Part shown: piece after piece, positions 8,114 to 16,035 of the stretch
Layout: every line of letters starts with the position of its first letter
Position numbering within the stretch: the stretch's first letter is position 1
From: Gammaproteobacteria bacterium
GTDB taxonomy: Bacteria; Pseudomonadota; Gammaproteobacteria; Chromatiales; Chromatiaceae
NCBI GenBank assembly: GCA_009929855.1
Contig: RZZN01000032.1
Span: forward strand, 1 to 45,457
DNA: 45,457 nt
Direction of reading: 5' to 3'
Notes under the pieces: model-generated
Databases searched by the model: none
What the model saw: only the letters and a program-made list of their open reading frames with translations
Told to the model about the DNA's origin: nothing
Translations under genes and position numbers: made by a program

Positions 8114-9622
8114 TCATGGCGCCGGTCTCAGCAGTGCGCGCACCTTGTCCGAGATGAGCGCGCGCTCGGCCGCGTCGAGACCGCTCCAATAGAAGAGTGT
8201 GAAATAGACCAGCGCGCTGAGCGCGCCCTCGATGAACAGCCAGTGAAAGCCCGTGACCGGCTGCCATTGGGCCAGCAGCCAGGCGGTCGCCAGGGCCGGG
8301 AGCAGGGCCGGCAAGGTCGGCCAGATGGCGCGCCGAGCGAAGACCAGCGGCGAAACCCCCTGGTCACGGCAGGCGCGTGGCACCACCAGCGTCAGCTCGA
8401 TCACCAGTGTCGCGATCAGTGTACCAAAGGCGATGCCGATGAGACCGAATGACTGCACCAGCAGGATCGAAAGGGCAAGATTCAGGAGCGCCGAGCCAGC
8501 CATCGCGAAGGCGACGAAGCGGTGTTTGCCGGTCATCCCCAGCACATTGGCGGCATTGAGCTGAACGCAGGCCAGGAGCATCGCCACCAGCAGGATGCGC
8601 AGGATCGGCACCGCCTCGGCGAATTCATCACCCATCCAGATCAGGATGAATGGCTCTGAGTAGAACAAGAGCAGGCCGATGAAGGGCACGGCGATGGCCA
8701 AGAGGAAGCGGGTCCCGTCCAACAGCACGCGGCGCACCATGGCCGTGTCGCCGGCGCCCTTGGATTGAGAGATCAAGGGCATGAGCGCATTGGAGAACTG
8801 CTTATTCAGCAGATAGGTGTATTCGGCGATCTTGGCGCCGATGGCATAGATGGCCACCGCTGTCAGGGGCAGGAAGGCCTTGATCACCACCGGGTCCATG
8901 CGCAGGATGATCAGCACGGCGATGTTAGCGATGAAGAAATAGACCGAGAAGCCCAGCAGCTCGCGCACCTTGGCCGGCGCGAATTGACGCGGCGAGACCG
9001 CCAGGCCAGGCGTGAGGCGAATCGCCAGCGGCAGCAGCGCCAAGGGGCCGAGCAGCATGGTCGTGGCCGTGGCGATGGCCAGGCCCATCAGCCCCATCCC
9101 GGACTCGAGCAGGATCACGATCAAGGCGGCATTGAGCAGGGTCAAGATGAGCTCCAGTGCATTGACCAGATGCATGTGCCCGCCACCGATCAGGATGGCC
9201 TTGACCAGACTGGCTGGGAGGTTGATGGCGACCACGACCCCCAACAGCCAGAGCGCATGCGTGAAGGTCTCGGCCTGGGCCGGTCCCAGACCCAGCCAGA
9301 GCGCAACCGGCGCCACCAGGAGGGCGACCGCGAGGATGCAGATCAGACCCAGCACGCCATAGACCACCAGCAGGGTGGAGAGGATCTGATTGCGCCCGGC
9401 CCGATCACCGCTGGCGGTGAGCTCGGCGACATATTTCATCGCCGCGGTGGCGAAGCCTAGATCAAGCAGACCGAACAATCCGACCACGGCGAAGATGAGC
9501 GTCCACAGCCCGAAGAGATCCATCCCCAGACGCGAGACCATGTAGGGGATCAGGAAGAACATCACCAGGATGCCCACGACCACCCGCAGATAGTTGCTGG
9601 CGATGTTCAGAACCCAGCGCAT
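8114..9622 (-). CDS. Wzx-like polysaccharide flippase (MOP superfamily)
   Basis: 502 aa, nearly all hydrophobic, with about 12-14 predicted membrane helices and few charged residues. The start MRWVLNIASNYLRVVVGILVMFFLIPYMVSRLG resembles the first two helices of RfbX/Wzx and MurJ-type lipid-linked oligosaccharide flippases. It would move the undecaprenyl-linked repeat unit to the periplasm. No Wzy polymerase neighbour is visible, so polymerisation must be encoded elsewhere or the product is not Wzy-dependent. Confidence 0.88.
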   Translation of the reverse strand: MRWVLNIASNYLRVVVGILVMFFLIPYMVSRLGMDLFGLWTLIFAVVGLFGLLDLGFATAAMKYVAELTASGDRAGRNQILSTLLVVYGVLGLICILAVALLVAPVALWLGLGPAQAETFTHALWLLGVVVAINLPASLVKAILIGGGHMHLVNALELILTLLNAALIVILLESGMGLMGLAIATATTMLLGPLALLPLAIRLTPGLAVSPRQFAPAKVRELLGFSVYFFIANIAVLIILRMDPVVIKAFLPLTAVAIYAIGAKIAEYTYLLNKQFSNALMPLISQSKGAGDTAMVRRVLLDGTRFLLAIAVPFIGLLLFYSEPFILIWMGDEFAEAVPILRILLVAMLLACVQLNAANVLGMTGKHRFVAFAMAGSALLNLALSILLVQSFGLIGIAFGTLIATLVIELTLVVPRACRDQGVSPLVFARRAIWPTLPALLPALATAWLLAQWQPVTGFHWLFIEGALSALVYFTLFYWSGLDAAERALISDKVRALLRPAP

Positions 9623-9685
9623 GGCGATCGATCCTGCAGGGAGTGTTGGTGGGTCGCGCCCAGTCGCGCGCGTGCGCCTGCTCGC

Positions 9686-10885
9686 TCAGGCATAACGACC
9701 CCACAGCCGCAGTAGACGCGCGGCCGCCGCCGACCAGGGTGTGTCCAGTGGCAGGGCGAGCGCGGCGGCGAGCGCCGGGGTCGTGGCCATGCCCGGGTGG
9801 GCCAGCAGCAAGGGGAGGGCGCCGATCAGACGCTCCCTGGGATAGCGCAGCGACCAGCGCGGCTGACGCAGTGGCATGAGCGGACCCAGATCGCGCACCG
9901 TGAGTGCCAGATTGCGCAGACCACCCCAGTCCCGCCCACCCTGTCCCTTGGGTGGCGCGGGCGCGCAGTAGGCGGTCCAGTCGCCGATCGGCTGGCCGAG
10001 ACGCTGTTGCTCGAGCCAGGCCAGTGTCTCCAGCCAGAGGGCGATCAGTCGCTGTTGCCACTGCGCGGCGTCCGCGTTGGCGAAGCGCGTCTCGTCGGGG
10101 TGGAACTTGTGCTCCCAGGCCAGATCGTAGAGCCCCATGAAAGACGCCTGCCCAGGCCAATCGAGCGCGCGCAGCAGTCTGCGCTTGGTCGCATAGGCGG
10201 GGTCGTAGCAGCGGTTGCCGGCGAGTCGCGCATCGCCACAGGCCAACACGGCCTTGAGCAGATATTTGAAGAGGATCGCACGCTCGGCTGGCCTGAGCGT
10301 CCCGCCTTGCGCGAGCCGTTGCTGATTCATCAACAGCAGCGCGCCGCGGTTGAGCATGAGTCGGGTGAATTCGGCCAGTGGGAGCGACCCGAACGGCATG
10401 GCCGGCATGGTCCGCAACACCTGCGGGTCACCGGCGATGACCTGGTGGCCCCAGAGCATCTCGGCATTCATCAGCGAATACTCGGCCCGTGGCAGACGCT
10501 CCTCGCGCAGCAAGGCGAAGTCCACCTCGACCCCCACCTTGGACTCGAGCGCCCGTGCCTGATGCGCCAGTGCCTCGACCAAATGTTTGCGCTGGGCACG
10601 GTCGGCATGCGCCACGACGACGAAATAGTCATAGTCGTTGTAGGGCTCGGGCAAGCCGTCGCGGCGTCGATAGCCGCCCTCGCCGCGCCCGTAGCCGCCC
10701 ATGAGAACCAGTGCACGAAAGACGTGCGCCGGCACCGCCGCTTGCACGGCCGCCGCGATCAGACGCTGATCGCGCTCGATGCGTGACTCGACCTCGGCGT
10801 CACCGTCGAGCGTGTAGCGTCCATGGCCGGCGGGCGGGCGCCCATGCACTGAGTCGTGCCCGGTCGGCGACTCAACGGCGGTCAT
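9686..10885 (-). CDS. Stand-alone nucleotidyltransferase-fold protein in the exopolysaccharide cluster
   Basis: 399 aa, no family name that I recognise. It has a minimal nucleotidyltransferase signature: GGYGRGEG at 63-70, acidic pair D84-Y-D86 in NDYDYF, and a third carboxylate D122 in VEVDFALL. The remaining 270 residues are helical, with several conserved-looking Trp and Arg and no membrane segment. The start overlaps the upstream family 2 glycosyltransferase by 14 bp, and 63 bp separate it from the flippase, so it is part of the same operon. It may transfer a nucleotidyl group to a sugar, polysaccharide intermediate or protein; which one is unknown. An antitoxin- or toxin-like MNT role is possible but the operon position argues otherwise. 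Confidence 0.75.
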   Translation of the reverse strand: MTAVESPTGHDSVHGRPPAGHGRYTLDGDAEVESRIERDQRLIAAAVQAAVPAHVFRALVLMGGYGRGEGGYRRRDGLPEPYNDYDYFVVVAHADRAQRKHLVEALAHQARALESKVGVEVDFALLREERLPRAEYSLMNAEMLWGHQVIAGDPQVLRTMPAMPFGSLPLAEFTRLMLNRGALLLMNQQRLAQGGTLRPAERAILFKYLLKAVLACGDARLAGNRCYDPAYATKRRLLRALDWPGQASFMGLYDLAWEHKFHPDETRFANADAAQWQQRLIALWLETLAWLEQQRLGQPIGDWTAYCAPAPPKGQGGRDWGGLRNLALTVRDLGPLMPLRQPRWSLRYPRERLIGALPLLLAHPGMATTPALAAALALPLDTPWSAAAARLLRLWGRYA

Positions 10886-11777
10886 CGAGACTGCGCCCCG
10901 CGCTCAGCCCGCGCCAGCGGCCCCATTTCTGCACCGCGCGCAGCGGCAGCGCGTGCAGCGCGGCATCGAGCGAGCGGTGCGTCACCGCCCAGCGCAGATC
11001 ACGCAGCACCTCCATGCCGAACGGCAGCAGACAATAGCGCAGGAAGGAGGTGTTCAGCTCACCCTCGCGAAAGATCCAGGCCTCGGCCTTGCCCTCGCCG
11101 AACTGACGCTTGTAGGCCTGGCGGAGCGTGTAGTTGTGCGAATGCATGGCCGCCGCCGTTGGCACGTAACGGATCTCCAGCCCAGCCTTGCGCAGCCGAT
11201 AGGACCACTCGATGTCCTCCGAATACTGCACCCGGGTCTCGAAGGGGAAACGCTCCAAGACCTCGCGCCGGGTCGCGCAGTTGGCCATGGAGAAGAAATG
11301 CACCCAGGTCGCCGACTCGCGACCATCCCCATAGGCGCGCTCGGTATCCTTTTCGAAGAGTGCGCGGCAATCCGGGCGCGCACTCTGGCGGCCGAAGGTG
11401 GCGCCCACGCGTGGATCGGCCAGGGGGGCAATCAAGGTCTCCAGCCAATCCGCGCGCTCAGGCGTGGCATCCGAGTTCAGGAACACCACCACCTCGCCCC
11501 CGACCGTGCGCACCGCCTCATTGAGCACCCGGCCTGGATTGTAGTGCGCCGGATCATTACGACGGATCCGCTCAGGCGCGTTGAATTCCTGGATGATCTC
11601 CAAGGTGCCGTCGGTCGAGCTCGAATCGAAGCTCCAGAGCTCGAAGTCCCTGTAGGTCTGACGCGCGATCATCTCGAGCGTGTCACGGATCACCGCGCGG
11701 TCGTTGAACGAGCGCATGGCAATCGCGACCCGCGGTCGGAATGGTGCCGGGTTTGATTGCTGTGTCGATTGTTCCAT
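10872..11777 (-). CDS. Family 2 glycosyltransferase
   Basis: 301 aa GT-A enzyme, first gene of the leftward cluster. The N-terminal nucleotide-binding half has VAIAMRSFNDRAVIRDTLEMI and SFDSSSTDGTLEII; the metal-binding DxD-type position reads FLNSDATPERADWL; the acceptor-side motif is SEDIEWSYRLRKAG. It resembles rhamnosyl/GlcNAc-type GT2 enzymes of O-antigen loci, and rhamnose supply by the rml operon in this window fits, but specificity is a guess. ATG at 11777. Confidence 0.9.
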   Translation of the reverse strand: MEQSTQQSNPAPFRPRVAIAMRSFNDRAVIRDTLEMIARQTYRDFELWSFDSSSTDGTLEIIQEFNAPERIRRNDPAHYNPGRVLNEAVRTVGGEVVVFLNSDATPERADWLETLIAPLADPRVGATFGRQSARPDCRALFEKDTERAYGDGRESATWVHFFSMANCATRREVLERFPFETRVQYSEDIEWSYRLRKAGLEIRYVPTAAAMHSHNYTLRQAYKRQFGEGKAEAWIFREGELNTSFLRYCLLPFGMEVLRDLRWAVTHRSLDAALHALPLRAVQKWGRWRGLSAGRSLDDRR

Positions 11778-12001
11778 CTGGACTGATGACCGAATCGCTG
11801 ATGTCTCTAGATTGAGCCGTGCCGCGTCTCACCACAAGCCAGCACCTTCATCATGGCACCCAGGGAGTCGGCGTCAAGGGCAAGACACCGAACTCGATCA
11901 GCCCGATCAGCCGGGGCCCTTCAAATGTATGGGTGTATCATCCAATCCGAGCCAAGAGGCACAAGACCCAATCGACCCAACCCAAAGGAGCTGGATCCAT
12001 C
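11778..12001. promoter_or_regulatory. Divergent intergenic region between polysaccharide cluster and RNase gene
   Basis: 224 bp between divergent genes and so the expected site of both promoters. I see a perfect tandem of the 9-mer CGATCAGCC (11895-11903 and 11904-11912) and a TGTATCAT hexamer-like stretch around 11933-11940, but no convincing paired -35/-10. A short resemblance to the palindromic repeat flank (11863-11880) may be a degenerate remnant. No RfaH-type ops element (GGCGGTAGC) was found. Confidence 0.35.
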
Positions 12002-13393
12002 ATGCAGATCACACACCATGGCGCCACCACGGGCGTGACAGGCTCTTGTCATCAGCTCACGCTCAGCGATGGCCGCGCCATGCTCATCGACTGTGGCCTA
12101 TTCCAGGGCGAGGAGCGCGGCCCGGATGGCGCGCGCGCCGATCGGCTCAGGGTCGACTTCGACATCTCGCGGATCCAGACGCTGATCATCACCCATGTGC
12201 ACATCGACCATGTCGGGCGGCTGCCTCATCTGCTGGCCGCCGGATACCGCGGTCCCATCCATTGCAGCCCGGCCTCGGCCGAGCTGCTGCCACTGGTGCT
12301 GGAAGACGCGCTCAAGGTTGGTTTCACCCGTGATCAGACGCTCATCGAGCAGGTTCTGGCGGTGCTGCGTCAGCGCATCGTCGTCGTTCCTTTCGGTCGC
12401 TGGACCCCCATTGCGAGCACCGCCGACCCCAAGCAGCCACAGCCGCGTCTGCGTCTGCAACGCGCCGGCCACATCCTCGGCTCGGCCTATGTCGAGATCG
12501 ACGCCGAGGACCAACGCATCGTCTTCTCCGGCGACCTGGGCGCGCCCAACACCCCACTGCTGCCCGCGCCCCAATCGCCCGAGCAGGCCGACGTCCTGGT
12601 GCTCGAGAGCACCTACGGTGATCGCATCCACGACGATCGTGCCACCCGCGCCCAACGACTGCGCGCGGTCATCGAGCACGCACTCGGCGATGGCGGCACA
12701 CTGCTCATCCCGGCCTTCAGCATCGGCCGCACCCAAGAGCTGCTCTACGAGCTCGAGGGTCTCTTCCACGCGCATGGCGAGGGCGGTGCCCAGGCCCGCG
12801 CCGCCTGGCAACGCCTGCAAGTGGTCCTCGACTCCCCCCTGGCGGCCGATTTCACCGCGGGCTATCGACGACTGCGCGACTATTGGGACGCCGAGGCCAT
12901 CCAACGTGTCCAATCTGGCCGCCATCCACTGGCCTTCGAGCAGCTGGTCACCGTCAAGCATCACCAGGACCACCTGCGCATGGTCAACTATCTCGCCCAC
13001 AGCCGCCAACCCGCCGTGGTCATCGCCGCCAGCGGCATGTGCGCCGGAGGTCGGGTGGTCGACTATCTCAAGGCCATGCTGGGCGATCCACGCCACGACA
13101 TTCTCTTCATCGGCTACCAAGCCAAGGGCACGCCAGGCCGCGACATCCAACGCTACGGCCCCCGCGGCGGCTATGTGATGCTCGAGGGCGAGCGCCATGA
13201 CATCCGCGCCCAGGTCCACACCATCGGCGGCTACTCCGCCCACGCCGACCAACAGGATCTGATCGACTTCGTCACCGGCATCCCGACCCCGCCACGCGAG
13301 ATCCGCCTCGTGCACGGCGATGCGACCGTCAAGACGACACTCGCCGCCAAGCTCAGCGAGCGCGTGCCAACCTCCCGAATCCTCATCCCCTAG
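12002..13393 (+). CDS. MBL-fold beta-CASP RNA-processing exonuclease
   Basis: 463 aa, cytoplasmic. The metallo-beta-lactamase motif 2 is H65-V-H67-I-D69-H70 (two zinc ions), followed by GHILGSAY, SGDLG and the beta-CASP insertion ending with ASGMCAGGRVVDYL and GGYSAHADQ. This is the bacterial relative of CPSF73/RNase J-type nucleases annotated as RNA-processing exonuclease. ATG 12002 is chosen because AAAGGAG lies at 11984-11990 and the conserved N-terminus MQITHHGATTGVTGS starts there. It stands alone, divergent from the polysaccharide cluster. Confidence 0.92.
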   Translation: MQITHHGATTGVTGSCHQLTLSDGRAMLIDCGLFQGEERGPDGARADRLRVDFDISRIQTLIITHVHIDHVGRLPHLLAAGYRGPIHCSPASAELLPLVLEDALKVGFTRDQTLIEQVLAVLRQRIVVVPFGRWTPIASTADPKQPQPRLRLQRAGHILGSAYVEIDAEDQRIVFSGDLGAPNTPLLPAPQSPEQADVLVLESTYGDRIHDDRATRAQRLRAVIEHALGDGGTLLIPAFSIGRTQELLYELEGLFHAHGEGGAQARAAWQRLQVVLDSPLAADFTAGYRRLRDYWDAEAIQRVQSGRHPLAFEQLVTVKHHQDHLRMVNYLAHSRQPAVVIAASGMCAGGRVVDYLKAMLGDPRHDILFIGYQAKGTPGRDIQRYGPRGGYVMLEGERHDIRAQVHTIGGYSAHADQQDLIDFVTGIPTPPREIRLVHGDATVKTTLAAKLSERVPTSRILIP

Positions 13394-13705
13394 GGAGACA
13401 CTGACTCATTCCAAAATCGCGACAGGATTCGCCGACCATACGCCCTGATTATTGCGGTTGTGCGACGCCTGCCCCCATGAGCGCCCGACATCGAGAAGCG
13501 CGGTGAGCGACGTGCCACCTTCGCCGCAGTCCACATGTATACTCGTGATATTCGAGATGAGTGTCTGGCGCGTCTTGGCGCTTCTGTTTGGGAAATTCGA
13601 CAGCAGGAGTCAACAGGATGATCCAAGTCCCTGACTGGTCATTGCACTGAATGATGAGCGCAATTGAGCTCACCGCGGATTGAGCAGATGAGTGAGGTTC
13701 CGGCC
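13394..13705. other. Intergenic stretch before the toxin-antitoxin pair
   Basis: 312 bp without a confident gene. A 28-codon frame at 13535-13621 (starts MYTRDIRDECLARLG) has protein-like composition but no visible ribosome site or recognisable family. Somewhat richer in A+T than its surroundings; TATACT at 13538-13543 could be a -10 element for the downstream pair, without a good -35. Confidence 0.3.
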
Positions 13706-13990
13706 ATGAAGATTGCTTGGGATCCTACTGCACAACGCGACAATCTCCGTGAGCATGGCATTGAATTCGCCTTCGCCGTGGGTGTCTTTCATGATCGTCA
13801 CGCGCTCAGCATCGAGGATTGGGTGGGGAAGGAGCGGCGATCGGTCACGATCGGTCGAGATGCCTTTGGTCGGACCCTGGTGGTCGAATATCAACATCGC
13901 CAACCGGATACATTCTGGATCCTTGCCGCGCGCAAGGCTGGCGAGGGTGAGATTCGGCAATATCTTTCGAGTCCTGCGAGCACAACATGA
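13706..13990 (+). CDS. brnT: BrnT-family toxin (putative ribonuclease)
   Basis: 94 aa. The sequence MKIAWDPTAQRDNLREHGIEFAFAVGVF followed by ERRSVTIGRDAFGRTLVVEY matches the BrnT pattern (W-D-x-K/R-x3-N--H-G-[IV]-x-F; E-R-x3-I-G). Known BrnT proteins are RelE-like ribonucleases neutralised by BrnA. The ATG at 13706 is preferred over 13688 because AGTGAGG lies 8 bp upstream; the longer form adds six residues only. Overlaps brnA by 4 bp. Usually such pairs repress their own promoter through BrnA. Confidence 0.85.
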   Translation: MKIAWDPTAQRDNLREHGIEFAFAVGVFHDRHALSIEDWVGKERRSVTIGRDAFGRTLVVEYQHRQPDTFWILAARKAGEGEIRQYLSSPASTT

Positions 13991-14271
13991 AAGATCGCTA
14001 TGATTTCAGCGGCGCAGCGCGCGGTCCTGTGGTGCCGCCGACGCCGGAGCAGACAGCGGTGATCTTGCGCTTGGATACAGGGGTCATCGACTGGTTTCGC
14101 CAGCGCTCGAACGAGTCGGGCGGTGGCGATGCGCTGGCTTCGATCAATGGGGCGATGGTGGAGTATGTTCAACAGCAGGCCGAGGGCGGACTCGAGGAGA
14201 CATTGCGGCGGGTCATCCGCGAGGAGCTGCGGGTGTTCGCTCAACGGAGTCGGGCGGCTTATTTGGCCTAG
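13987..14271 (+). CDS. brnA: BrnA-family antitoxin
   Basis: 94 aa. Begins MKDRYDFSGAARGPVVPP as BrnA proteins do, then ILRLDTGVIDWFR, the ribbon-helix-helix strand and first helix. The usual GYQTRIN block is replaced by GGGDALASINGAMVEYV, and a charged helix (EETLRRVIREELRVFAQRS) closes the protein. Start codon overlaps the brnT stop (ATGA). Expected to bind BrnT and the common promoter. The divergence of the central motif makes the assignment slightly less secure than for the toxin. Confidence 0.8.
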   Translation: MKDRYDFSGAARGPVVPPTPEQTAVILRLDTGVIDWFRQRSNESGGGDALASINGAMVEYVQQQAEGGLEETLRRVIREELRVFAQRSRAAYLA

Positions 14272-14292
14272 CTCTTGGTGTCGCGGATGATT

Positions 14293-15471
14293 TCAGGATG
14301 CCGTGCGCTCGTGCTCGATGACCGCTCGGTAAAGATCGAGCATGCGCTCGGCGAGCGCGGGGGCTGACCAGCTCTGTGCGTGCGCGATGGCTTCGGTGCT
14401 GAGCCGGGCGCGGAGGTCAGGATCGGTGAGGATGCGTATCGCTTGATTGGCGAAGTCGGTGATGTCGTCCTTGGCGATCAGTGCGCCGCCGCCACCGGCG
14501 AGGACCTCCTGGGTGCCCATGATGGCGGTGGAGACCACGGGGACGCCCAGTGCCATGGCCTCCAGGAGGACCAGTCCTTGGGTCTCGGTGCGAGAGGCGA
14601 AGACGAAGGCGGTGCCCGCGCAATAACAGTCTTCCAGCGCGCCATCGCGCGCCAGATAGCCGGTGAAGAGTATGTTGTCGGTGAGGCCGAGGTGGCTGGA
14701 CAGGTGCTCCAGCCGCTGATGGGCCGGTCCCTCGCCGGCGATCACCAGCAGGACGTTCGGCACCACCTGTTTGACCTTCACCAACATCCGCAGGATGAAC
14801 TCGATGTTCTTCTCGAAGGCGAGACGGCTGACGTGCACCAGCACCGGCCGCTCGGATGGGATTGCCCAGCGCGTGCGAAAGCGCGCGCCGTCGCCCGAGC
14901 TGAATTGGGTCAGATCGATGCCGGTCGGAATGACCTTGGCATGGGTGGTCACGCCATACCCGTGAAGAACCTCCAGCATGGCGTGTGAGGGTACGGCGAG
15001 CGCGTCGACCGCGTTGCACTGGGCGACCGAGAAGGCGCGCGCCAGGCGCTGCATCCAGGCCACTGGGACGAAGGGGACATAGTGATGGAGATACTGCTCG
15101 AAGAAGGTGTGATAACTCTCCACCACTGGGATGTCGAGTCGGCGCGCGATGCCCAGGCCGCTGTAATGGGCGAAGAAGGGGGTCTGGATGTGCAGCAGAT
15201 CGAAGCCGCGCGCGGCGAGCATCCGATCATGGCGGCGCAGCGCGCGCGGGCGTAGCATGCGGTCCTCGGGGTCGATCACGAGATAGCGCGAAGGGATGCG
15301 CAAGACCTCGAATGGCTCGGGCAAGGAGGGCCCGGTGCTGTGCGGGTAGGCGGGAGCGATCAGGGTGACCTCGTGGCCCCGGTGAACGAACTCACGCGCG
15401 AAGGTTTGGATCGACGTCGAGACCCCGGTGATACGGGGAAAGTAGACGTCTGAGATCATGAGGATACGCAT
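14293..15471 (-). CDS. Family 4 glycosyltransferase (diacylglycerol glucosyltransferase-like)
   Basis: 392 aa. MRILMISDVYFPRITGVSTSIQTFAREF is the characteristic start of the GT4 subgroup containing 1,2-diacylglycerol 3-glucosyltransferases and mannosyltransferases; the catalytic segment is ETQGLVLLEAMALGVPVV near residue 294, with HVSRLAFEKNIEFIL before it. It is monocistronic, convergent with brnTA and divergent from the small secreted-protein gene. It may make a glycolipid rather than take part in exopolysaccharide synthesis, but the acceptor cannot be told. Confidence 0.85.
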   Translation of the reverse strand: MRILMISDVYFPRITGVSTSIQTFAREFVHRGHEVTLIAPAYPHSTGPSLPEPFEVLRIPSRYLVIDPEDRMLRPRALRRHDRMLAARGFDLLHIQTPFFAHYSGLGIARRLDIPVVESYHTFFEQYLHHYVPFVPVAWMQRLARAFSVAQCNAVDALAVPSHAMLEVLHGYGVTTHAKVIPTGIDLTQFSSGDGARFRTRWAIPSERPVLVHVSRLAFEKNIEFILRMLVKVKQVVPNVLLVIAGEGPAHQRLEHLSSHLGLTDNILFTGYLARDGALEDCYCAGTAFVFASRTETQGLVLLEAMALGVPVVSTAIMGTQEVLAGGGGALIAKDDITDFANQAIRILTDPDLRARLSTEAIAHAQSWSAPALAERMLDLYRAVIEHERTAS

Positions 15472-15541
15472 GCCTGGATGGTTGCGAACGATTGCTCAAT
15501 GACTGCATGATACCGAAGCCTCCGGGCGGTGAGGATAAAGA

Positions 15542-15934
15542 ATGATGAGTGCTGACACCGATCAAGGGTGCCCGAGTCGAATCCGCCGTGACGCCTTGAT
15601 GCTGCTCGTGCTCCTCGGCGTCTGGGTGGCGTCGGGTGCGCACGCGCAGGGCGGGGGGCCAGTTTGGGGCATGGGGATCAAGCCCTGTGCCGATTTTCTG
15701 CTCAGCGCCCCGGCGGATCCAGATGCCGCGCCGATCGCAGGCGCGAATTATCGGGCATATCGCGAGTGGCTGGCGGGTTTCGTGACTGGACTGAATCTGG
15801 CCACCGGCCAGGATGTCCTGCACGGAGCCGCGCTGGATGCGGCCATGATCCGGATCCGCTCCAATTGCGAGCGTCACCCCGAGGATGACGTCTTCAACGC
15901 CGCGCTGCGGCTGCTGCGCACGCTGGGATCCTGA
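15542..15934 (+). CDS. Small secreted two-cysteine protein, unknown function
   Basis: 130 aa. A hydrophobic signal segment (about 18-33) ends at a likely AHA-Q cleavage site near 35/36. The mature part of about 95 aa is helical with C49 and C109 positioned for one disulfide, and has the pattern CADFLL...YREWLAGFVTGLN...NCERHPEDDVFNAALRLL. This pattern is reminiscent of HdeA-like or Rap1a/Tai-type small periplasmic proteins, but I would not assign one. GAGG at 15531-15534 supports ATG 15542. It lies directly upstream of the Pho box and pstS, on the same strand. Confidence 0.65.
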   Translation: MMSADTDQGCPSRIRRDALMLLVLLGVWVASGAHAQGGGPVWGMGIKPCADFLLSAPADPDAAPIAGANYRAYREWLAGFVTGLNLATGQDVLHGAALDAAMIRIRSNCERHPEDDVFNAALRLLRTLGS

Positions 15935-15937
15935 ACC

Positions 15938-15977
15938 AGGTCATCGAATCGTCATGTGAGCTTCACATCGCTGGCAT
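15938..15977 (+). promoter_or_regulatory. Multi-unit Pho box upstream of pstS
   Basis: AGGTCAT CGAA TCGTCAT at 15938-15955 fits the PhoB half-site pattern (7-mer, 4-bp spacer, 7-mer). The GTCAT core recurs at exact 11-bp steps: 15940 GTCAT, 15951 GTCAT, 15962 TTCAC, 15973 GGCAT, the last two weaker. GACAAT at 15988-15993 is a possible -10. PhoB activation under phosphate starvation is the established role of such boxes before pst operons; no phoB/phoR is in the window. Confidence 0.7.
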
Positions 15978-16035
15978 CATCTGCGAGGACAATTTGGACT
16001 GTCTACAGAAATGATCCAACAGATGAGGCTCTACC

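Noticed and set aside
12098-13315. Long antisense open frame (405 codons) opposite the RNase gene
   Set aside because: It is the complement of a gene with clear MBL/beta-CASP motifs; its translation is low-complexity and family-free, a GC-rich frame artefact.
13535-13621. 28-codon small protein gene
   Set aside because: No ribosome site, no family resemblance, and too short to support from composition alone.
15955-15967. CRP-like palindrome TGTGA-N3-TCACA
   Set aside because: CRP sites need a 6-bp spacer; the bases are better explained as part of the phased Pho box.
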